From the NCBI GenBank assembly GCA_023405875.1, contig JAEXXN010000169.1, positions 1 through 5,710 of the forward strand: 5,710 nt of DNA, given 5' to 3'. Below, in pieces: positions 1 to 4,534 of the stretch (positions within the stretch are counted from its first letter, which is position 1; every line of letters starts with the position of its first letter). Source of the stretch: Bacillota bacterium. GTDB taxonomy: Bacteria; Bacillota; Clostridia; Lutisporales; Lutisporaceae. A program made the translations under genes and the position numbers. The notes below the pieces were generated by a model that was given only the letters and a program-made list of their open reading frames with translations, made no database searches and was not told where the DNA came from.

Positions 1-112
1 ATGTATCACCGTATATTCAAACCCAAGTGATTCGTATAACGCAATCGCATTTTTGTTCCATTTTATACATGTTCAATTTAACTATTATTTTGTTTTCGAT
101 TGGTTTTCCCAT
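1..112 (-). pseudogene. Decayed GNAT acetyltransferase C-terminal remnant (runs off left edge)
   Basis: On the minus strand, positions 60 to 1 read without a stop as WNKNAIALYESLGFEYTVIH. This is the typical end of a GNAT N-acetyltransferase domain (N..AI.LYE.LGFE), the part that contributes to acetyl-CoA binding and the last strands of the fold. The preceding residues (MGKPIENKIIVKLNMYK, from an ATG at 112-110) lie in a different frame. The two join into one plausible GNAT strand-helix if a single A is removed from the A-run near 61-64. As written, the ATG frame stops at 19-17 after 31 codons. An AGGAG-like site (complement of 119-124) sits 6 nt before that ATG, but the acetyl-CoA loop (QxxGxG/A) and the whole N-terminal half are missing. 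I read this as a truncated, frameshifted relic. A sequencing error in the A-run could explain the frameshift but not the missing N-terminal half. Confidence 0.5.
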
Positions 113-152
113 ATTATACTCCTTCCAGCAAGCAACGCTTTGCGATTAATAT

Positions 153-199
153 TTCGTAAACATTTCGCCAGCAATTCTTAAACAATTCATTGGTAGGAT
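153..199 (+). promoter_or_regulatory. Promoter A with three 11-bp activator repeats
   Basis: Three contiguous 11-bp units are seen: TTCGTAAACAT (153-163), TTCGCCAGCAA (164-174) and TTCTTAAACAA (175-185). After exactly 8 bp comes a -10-like TAGGAT (194-199). The position expected for a -35 box (about 171-176) falls inside the repeats and does not resemble TTGACA. Tandem 11-bp half-sites ending about 8 bp before the -10 are typical of promoters activated by OmpR/PhoB-family response regulators. Transcription would start near 206, giving a leader of roughly 50 nt before the ATG at 259. The same layout occurs at 2701-2747 and 3875-3921. The regulator's identity is inference. Confidence 0.75.
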
Positions 200-258
200 A
201 AACACATTAAATACAGTAAGGTCTGTTAAAAATACAATAATTTAAGGAGGCTTCAATA

Positions 259-882
259 ATGAAAGAAAATCAAAAGAATGAAAACAAATTCGTTGGTTAC
301 GAGTACAAAACCGTAAAAGTTCAGCGGGATATGGAACCGGTATTGAGCGATGGATATAAAAATTTCGGCTGGAAGCTGGAAAAAAGCGAACCCGCTGTCG
401 TAAAGCATGTATGGGGCCCTATTCGAGTTATGCTTGCTCCTCTGGCTATCTTTCCAGGCAGTCCTTTTGCAAAAATGCTTCGTGACCACAAATCGGAAAC
501 CGATTTTGAGTTGAAGCTCAAGCGCGACAAAAATATTCCGAGAAAGACGGAGCTGAACCGTCTGCAGTCGCAATTTGAAGCTTATGCCAAAGAAATTAAC
601 GATCTGGAGGCTTCCAAGAAGTCTACAGCCGCAGCCGCGGCTCACATTGTTGGTTTTATTGGTACAGTATTCATGGGGGTATCGGTATTCAGCTACCTTG
701 CAAATATGATCCCCCTTTCCATCTTTACGGCAGTCCCAGGATTTGCCGGATGGATTCTGTCTTATTTTACCCATAAGGCTGTTAAAGGCAGCAAAACAAA
801 AAAGGTTGCCCCGATGATCGAGCAGCAGTATCACAAAATTTACGAGGTGTGCGAAAAGGCCGACGGCTTGCTGAGTCATTAA
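259..882 (+). CDS. Uncharacterised two-helix membrane hairpin protein, long paralogue (207 aa)
   Basis: I do not recognise a named family. The start is supported by AAGGAGG (244-250) 8 nt upstream. The soluble N-terminus carries a conserved block, FVGYEYK at residues 11-17 and DGYxNFGWxLE at 31-41. It is followed by a charged, probably helical segment with KLKRDK (86-91) and LQSQFEAYAKEI (102-113). Two hydrophobic helices follow at about 123-148 and 151-171, with a P-GFAGW turn and strand at 160-165. The polar tail ends in a Y-x-x-IYEVCEKAD block (191-202). No signal peptide or catalytic motif is visible. The protein is colinear with the 177-aa product at 3981-4514 (about 54% identity by hand count over 158 aligned residues), except for a 30-residue extra segment around 44-80 that includes a hydrophobic stretch (VMLAPLAIFP). 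It is expressed from promoter A and probably membrane-anchored with both ends on the same side. Its function is unknown. Confidence 0.85.
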   Translation: MKENQKNENKFVGYEYKTVKVQRDMEPVLSDGYKNFGWKLEKSEPAVVKHVWGPIRVMLAPLAIFPGSPFAKMLRDHKSETDFELKLKRDKNIPRKTELNRLQSQFEAYAKEINDLEASKKSTAAAAAHIVGFIGTVFMGVSVFSYLANMIPLSIFTAVPGFAGWILSYFTHKAVKGSKTKKVAPMIEQQYHKIYEVCEKADGLLSH

Positions 883-900
883 ATGATAAATTAATCTGTT

Positions 901-945
901 GTGCCAGCTGCGTCAGGCTTGCCTTGCAGCTCCCCCAGCCGGCAC
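901..945 (+). other. GC-rich interrupted hairpin between two genes
   Basis: GTGCC (901-905) pairs with GGCAC (941-945), and AGCTGC (906-911) pairs with GCAGCT (926-931). A 9-nt bulge (932-940) separates the two arms on the 3' side, and a small AGGC/GCCT self-complementary element lies inside the loop (915-924). No T-run follows, so it is not a standard intrinsic terminator. It sits in the 113-nt gap between the 207-aa membrane protein and the chemoreceptor. It could reduce read-through, protect the upstream mRNA's 3' end, or be a decayed terminator. Confidence 0.4.
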
Positions 946-995
946 GGCGGGTCAATTTATGAAGCTATCTATTATACAATCAGGAGGAATCATCA

Positions 996-2465
996 ATGAA
1001 TAATACTTTTATGGAAACCAATACGGTAAAAGTCAATAAAATTATTGCAGTTATCCTGTGGCTCCTTTTTATTGGATCAGCCTTCGCCTTTTTCATGAAC
1101 CGGATCGAGGGCGCTGTGGTTGGTTCCCTTTTAGTGGAGCTGGGTTTTGCTACCTTCCTCATTTTGAGAAAAGAGCGTCCTATGCTGACCATGGCCATAT
1201 TGTTTATGGCAATTTTGACCTGTACGGTCCCATATATAGGGGGCCCATATACGGGAATGATTGCAGTGTCTGTTCTCTGCATTGTATCTCTTTACCTGAA
1301 CAAGGGTATTTTATTCAGCTTCGGCGGCTTATATGGCTTTTCATATACTGTCATAGCTTTTGGAAACAATCATAAATTCGATACGAGCTTTTTTTCAACC
1401 ATGGGCTTTTTGGGGTTTTCTGTAGTAGCTTTATATTTTGTCAGTAAACGGAGTGCCGACCTGATACTTTTATCAAATCAAAAAGAAGCTGAAGCAAAAG
1501 AGCTTTTAAATTCATTAAATAAAATGGTCGGCGTAATTCAGGAAAATACTTCCCTATTAAATATCGATATAAATAATTGTAATAATGATATCGGAACCTT
1601 AAAGAAAATCAGCAGCATTATGGCACTTACTATAAAGGATGTAACCAACGGTGTCATAAACCAGTCTGAAAGCATCACCCATATAAGCGATATGATGGAC
1701 AAGGCTGATAAAGAGATGGCTGAAATAAACCAGCTTTCCGGAAGCCTTGCGCATACCTCTCAAAATACCAGTCAGATCGTTCATCAGAGCTCCGACGGAA
1801 TAAATCAAATGGGTGTGCAAATGAGCATAATTAACTCGGCTGTAGCTGAATCTTTAGCAACGGTAGAAGAGCTGAATAAAAGCATGGGTGAAATCAATAA
1901 TTTTTTATCAGGCATAAACCAGATTTCAGCTCAGACAAATTTGCTTGCATTAAATGCCAGTATTGAAGCTGCAAGAGCTGGTGAAGCCGGAGCCGGATTT
2001 TCCATAGTAGCAAATGAAATAAAAAAACTTGCTGAGCAGAGCTCAAATCTGGTTAAGCATATTGATAAAATCATTAGTGACATACATGCCAAAACACAGC
2101 TTGTTTTTGAAAAGGCAAAGGACGGTAATATTGCCGTTAAGGAAGGAGAATATATAACTGAACAGGTTCTTGAAAGCTTTGAAAATATAAAATCAGCCTT
2201 CAAAACTATTGATGAATGTGTAGTAAAAGAATTAAATAAGACGGATTATGTAAGCAGAATTTTTTCACAGATACATGAGCAAGCTGAAAATATATCCAAC
2301 ATTTCACTAAAACATTCTGAAGCCACCCAAGAAATGCTGGCGACTACTGAAGAACAGAATGACGGCATAGAAGTTATTTTTGAATCCATCAGGAGTATTA
2401 ATAATTCCAGTATCAAGCTCCAGGAATTAATCGGAAAAAGGCAAAACCTTAATGGTGCTTCTTGA
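996..2465 (+). CDS. Methyl-accepting chemotaxis protein with six-segment membrane domain
   Basis: This is a chemoreceptor that would control CheA kinase through CheW at the cytoplasmic tip. AGGAGG (982-987) lies 8 nt before the ATG. Residues 14-150 form about six hydrophobic segments (near 14-34, 39-57, 63-81, 84-101, 105-123 and 134-150) with only short loops, so there is no extracellular ligand-binding domain. Residues 160-480 are a long coiled coil. The signalling tip is unmistakable: QTNLLALNASIEAARAGE (313-330), then AGFSIVANEIKKLAEQSS (333-350). I see no clear HAMP domain after the last helix and no C-terminal CheR-docking pentapeptide (the end is NLNGAS). Q/E pairs such as TTEEQ (450-454) could be methylation sites. 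The 489-aa length suits six-TM clostridial receptors. Codon use in the signalling half is clearly more AT-rich than in the SDR and radical SAM genes. No activator box precedes the gene. The trigger might be a membrane-soluble compound or membrane state (inference). Confidence 0.95.
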   Translation: MNNTFMETNTVKVNKIIAVILWLLFIGSAFAFFMNRIEGAVVGSLLVELGFATFLILRKERPMLTMAILFMAILTCTVPYIGGPYTGMIAVSVLCIVSLYLNKGILFSFGGLYGFSYTVIAFGNNHKFDTSFFSTMGFLGFSVVALYFVSKRSADLILLSNQKEAEAKELLNSLNKMVGVIQENTSLLNIDINNCNNDIGTLKKISSIMALTIKDVTNGVINQSESITHISDMMDKADKEMAEINQLSGSLAHTSQNTSQIVHQSSDGINQMGVQMSIINSAVAESLATVEELNKSMGEINNFLSGINQISAQTNLLALNASIEAARAGEAGAGFSIVANEIKKLAEQSSNLVKHIDKIISDIHAKTQLVFEKAKDGNIAVKEGEYITEQVLESFENIKSAFKTIDECVVKELNKTDYVSRIFSQIHEQAENISNISLKHSEATQEMLATTEEQNDGIEVIFESIRSINNSSIKLQELIGKRQNLNGAS

Positions 2466-2557
2466 AATATCGAGGGGGAGTTTAATAATAAGGCTGCCAT
2501 TATAGTATGCTGCAAAAAGAATCACCCTATCAGAAGCTCCTCTCAAAAGTGAATGCC

Positions 2558-2571
2558 CTTTTGTACAAAAG
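2558..2571. repeat. 14-bp perfect palindrome
   Basis: CTTTTGTACAAAAG is a perfect inverted repeat with no spacer. It lies about 95 bp after the chemoreceptor stop codon and 29 bp before the terminator stem. It could be a dimeric repressor operator or a site in the 3' untranslated region. No promoter that I can recognise overlaps it. Confidence 0.4.
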
Positions 2572-2599
2572 TTACATACGTCAACAATGAATTTCAGAT

Positions 2600-2639
2600 T
2601 CGGATAAGGCTTTACTGTGATTGCCTTATCCGATTTTTT
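2600..2639 (+). terminator. Intrinsic terminator
   Basis: An 11-bp perfect stem, TCGGATAAGGC (2600-2610) with GCCTTATCCGA (2623-2633), encloses a 12-nt loop and is followed directly by six Ts (2634-2639). It ends transcription coming from the chemoreceptor gene 135 bp upstream and insulates the next promoter. Confidence 0.92.
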
Positions 2640-2700
2640 ATTCAGAGCTCTTAAATACTTGACTATTATAAGTACGGCTGTTCATTTCTGCTTTTAATAT

Positions 2701-2747
2701 TTCTCAAACATTTCACAAACAACTCACAAACAATCCGCCGGTAAGAT
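2701..2747 (+). promoter_or_regulatory. Promoter B with three 11-bp activator repeats
   Basis: This is the cleanest of the three copies: TTCTCAAACAT (2701-2711), TTCACAAACAA (2712-2722) and CTCACAAACAA (2723-2733). Exactly 8 bp later comes the -10-like TAAGAT (2742-2747). As at the other two sites, the usual -35 position is covered by the repeats. Transcription should start near 2754, about 44 nt before the SDR start codon. Architecture and spacing suggest direct activation by an OmpR/PhoB-family response regulator. Confidence 0.78.
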
Positions 2748-2786
2748 AAAGCTGTTGAATGAAATGCAAACCAAACTTAATGAAAT

Positions 2787-2791
2787 GGAGG
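2787..2791 (+). promoter_or_regulatory. Ribosome binding site fixing the SDR start
   Basis: GGAGG lies 6 nt before the ATG at 2798. The alternative in-frame ATG at 2759 would fall only about 5 nt after the predicted transcription start of promoter B and has no purine-rich site upstream. The start at 2798 is therefore preferred, giving 348 rather than 361 residues. Confidence 0.85.
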
Positions 2792-2797
2792 ATCAAC

Positions 2798-3844
2798 ATG
2801 AGAAGCCATATCAATGGAGCAAATACATTATATCTTGTTACAGGTGTTGCCGGAAACCTGGGAAGCAGTGTGGCGGCTAAATTGCTGGAGGAAGGTAAAG
2901 CTGTGCGCGGTCTTGTGCTGAAGGGCGACCCCGCCGCTATGCGCGTGCCGAAGGAAGTGGACGTATATATCGGCGACGTAACGGACACCGAAAGTATTGA
3001 GCGTTTCTTTACGGTAGATCATGATGCAGAGGTTGTCGTTATCCACTGTGCGGCCATAGTTACCGTCAGCCCGGACTTCAGCCGGAAGGTGTACGACGTG
3101 AACGTCGGCGGCACAAAAAACATCCTGAATGCCTGTGCCGCCCACAAGGTGAAAAAACTGGTGTACGTCAGCTCTATCAGTGCAATTCCGGAATTGCCCC
3201 GGGGCACTGCTATTACCGAAGTGGATCACTATGATCCGAATGCTGTCATAGGATTTTACGGTAAAACGAAAGCCGAAGCAACACAGGCTGTGCTGGAGTC
3301 GGTGCGCAAGCAGGGCTTGGATGCGTCCATCGTGTTTCCTACGGGTATCTGCGGACCTGACGACTACGCCTTTGGTCCGGTGTCCAGTTTTATCATCGAT
3401 TACTGCGCAGGCAAAATGCCCGGCGGCGTGGCAGGCAGCTTCAATGCCGTGGATGTGAGGGATCTGGCTGATGCGATTGTGAACTGCTGCGAGAAAGGTC
3501 GCAAGGGAGAAGGCTATATTTTGGGCAACGAATGTGTGACCATGCAGCAGATGTTCCGGCTGCTCAGCACACTTACAGGTACAAAAGAGGTCAAGCTGAT
3601 TTTACCTGAAGGTATTGCCAAGCTCCTTGGAAAACTGTCTGACCTGGGTGAGAAGATAACTCAAAAGCCTATGCGTATGACCAGCTTTGCCGTATACAGC
3701 CTGATACGCAACAACGTATTCGACTGTTCAAAGGCAGAGCGTGAGCTGGGCTATCACACGCGTCCCTTTGCAGACTCCATCGCCGATACCATCGCATGGT
3801 TGGAACGGGAACACAAAATTCAAAGGGTGAGGAAAGCATCATGA
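2798..3844 (+). CDS. Extended SDR-family NAD(P)-dependent epimerase/reductase
   Basis: This is a cytoplasmic Rossmann-fold oxidoreductase of 348 aa, within the usual 310-350 range of extended SDRs. The nucleotide-binding glycine motif TGVAGNLG is at residues 15-22. GDVTD at 59-63 and HCAA at 83-86 follow the usual strand order, and NVGGT at 102-106 is the conserved Asn/Gly step. The active site is visible as YVSSIS (123-128) with Tyr154 and Lys158 in YGKTK. The VFPTGICGP (179-187) and VDVRDLADAI (218-227) stretches resemble dihydroflavonol-reductase-like and hopanoid-associated HpnA-like SDRs. The substrate cannot be inferred; a sugar, sterol-like, ketone or aldehyde group is possible. The C-terminal third (about 260-348) forms the variable substrate region. 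The gene has its own promoter B and is followed, 136 nt on, by the paralogue/radical SAM operon under the same type of promoter, which suggests a shared pathway. Confidence 0.92.
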   Translation: MRSHINGANTLYLVTGVAGNLGSSVAAKLLEEGKAVRGLVLKGDPAAMRVPKEVDVYIGDVTDTESIERFFTVDHDAEVVVIHCAAIVTVSPDFSRKVYDVNVGGTKNILNACAAHKVKKLVYVSSISAIPELPRGTAITEVDHYDPNAVIGFYGKTKAEATQAVLESVRKQGLDASIVFPTGICGPDDYAFGPVSSFIIDYCAGKMPGGVAGSFNAVDVRDLADAIVNCCEKGRKGEGYILGNECVTMQQMFRLLSTLTGTKEVKLILPEGIAKLLGKLSDLGEKITQKPMRMTSFAVYSLIRNNVFDCSKAERELGYHTRPFADSIADTIAWLEREHKIQRVRKAS

Positions 3845-3903
3845 ATTTCACAAGAATGTTAAGCGCTTTAATATTTTATAAACATTTCGGAAGTAATTCA
3901 TAA
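3841..3903 (+). pseudogene. Possible truncated ORF coupled to the SDR stop (ATGA overlap)
   Basis: An ATG overlaps the SDR stop codon as ATGA (3841-3844), with GTGAGG 8 nt upstream acting as a possible ribosome site. It opens a 20-codon frame (MNFTRMLSALIFYKHFGSNS) that ends at 3903, inside promoter C. ATGA overlap with a ribosome site is the classic sign of translational coupling to a further operon gene. This may be the stump of a lost third gene whose body was replaced by the promoter C unit. It may equally be chance, since the second half of the reading frame is simply the promoter repeats. Confidence 0.25.
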
Positions 3904-3921
3904 ACATTTTGACGGTAGAAT
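3875..3921 (+). promoter_or_regulatory. Promoter C with three 11-bp activator repeats
   Basis: The units are TTTATAAACAT (3875-3885), TTCGGAAGTAA (3886-3896) and TTCATAAACAT (3897-3907), then exactly 8 bp, then the -10-like TAGAAT (3916-3921). As in promoter A, the middle unit is the least conserved. Similarity to promoter A continues past the -10: 14 of 18 bases match between 194-211 and 3916-3933, including a shared CACAT. Transcription should start near 3928, about 53 nt before the ATG at 3981. It drives the 177-aa membrane protein and, by close spacing, the radical SAM gene. Confidence 0.77.
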
Positions 3922-3980
3922 AGTCACATCAAAGGGATCATAAAAGACCCGAAATATTATGAAGAAAAGGAGAAATTATC

Positions 3981-4514
3981 ATGAGTGAGATCACTAAAAA
4001 TGCAGAGGGCTTTGTAGGCTATGAGTACAAGGAGGTTACAGTTAAGAGAAGCATGGAATCGGTATATGCCGATGGTTACACCAACTTCGGCTGGACGCTG
4101 GAAGGCACCGCCTTTCCAATACAGAGCTTTAATTCCATAAGCATGAAATTCAAGCGGGACCGCAAGATCCGCAATAAGGCGGAGCTGACCAGACTGCAGC
4201 GCCAGTTCGAGGCCTGTGTTACAGAAATTGAACGGCTGGAATTTTCCAAGGTTGTCGGGGCTTCAACCGTTGCCTATGTTATCGGCGTAGTGGGAACGGC
4301 ATTTATGGCCGGATCTGTATTCGCCCATATTGCAGGCATGCTGCCGCTTTCGGTGCTTCTGGCAATCCCCGGCTTTGCCGGCTGGATCATCCCATATTTC
4401 TGCTATTTGAGGTTGTGTAAGAAGAAAACTGAACAGGTTACGCCTTTGATTGATCAGAAATACGATGAAATCTACGAGGTATGTGAAAAGGCCGATAGCC
4501 TGGTGAATAAGTAA
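3981..4514 (+). CDS. Uncharacterised two-helix membrane hairpin protein, short paralogue (177 aa)
   Basis: Paralogue of the 207-aa product at 259-882, with no recognised family name. AAGGAG (3967-3972) lies 8 nt before the ATG. It keeps every conserved block: FVGYEYK (11-17), DGYxNFGWxLE (31-41), KFKRDRKI (56-63), ELTRLQRQFEA (68-78), two membrane helices at about 91-116 and 119-144 with PGFAGW at 130-135, and the tail IYEVCEKAD (164-172). Alignment needs a single 30-residue gap: residues 43-51 here replace about 39 residues in the longer protein. The loop after the second helix has two extra cysteines (141 and 146); only Cys168 of the tail is shared with the paralogue. The radical SAM gene starts 20 nt after the stop with no terminator between, so the two are almost certainly co-transcribed. 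This could be a membrane partner, scaffold or immunity-like protein for the enzymes (inference). Confidence 0.85.
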   Translation: MSEITKNAEGFVGYEYKEVTVKRSMESVYADGYTNFGWTLEGTAFPIQSFNSISMKFKRDRKIRNKAELTRLQRQFEACVTEIERLEFSKVVGASTVAYVIGVVGTAFMAGSVFAHIAGMLPLSVLLAIPGFAGWIIPYFCYLRLCKKKTEQVTPLIDQKYDEIYEVCEKADSLVNK

Positions 4515-4534
4515 TCAGTGAGGAGTAAAAATTT

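Noticed and set aside
253..879. Long antisense open frame (208 aa) opposite the 207-aa membrane protein
   Set aside because: It covers almost exactly the real gene on the other strand, has low-complexity Phe/Leu-rich content, no ribosome site and no recognisable motif. The + strand gene has a strong site, a promoter and a paralogue.
970..975. TATTAT as a -10 for a separate chemoreceptor promoter
   Set aside because: The start site would fall on or next to the ribosome binding site (982-987), and the expected -35 region is GC-rich and unlike TTGACA.
2659..2687. TTGACT as a conventional -35 box for the SDR gene
   Set aside because: No acceptable -10 lies 16-18 bp downstream; the best sequence there is TCATTT. 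Promoter B nearby explains transcription better.
2701..2733. Tandem 11-bp repeats as a CRISPR or minisatellite
   Set aside because: The units are too short, contiguous without spacers, always three in number, and fixed 8 bp before a -10 at three loci, so they fit a regulator binding array.
2759..2797. Upstream in-frame start giving a 361-aa SDR
   Set aside because: It has no ribosome site, starts about 5 nt after the predicted transcription start, and adds residues not expected before the Rossmann strand. The ATG at 2798 has GGAGG at correct spacing.
3933..3950. GGGATC...GACCC hairpin in the leader of the 177-aa protein gene
   Set aside because: The stem is only five pairs with a bulge in an A-rich loop, too weak to call a riboswitch or attenuator.
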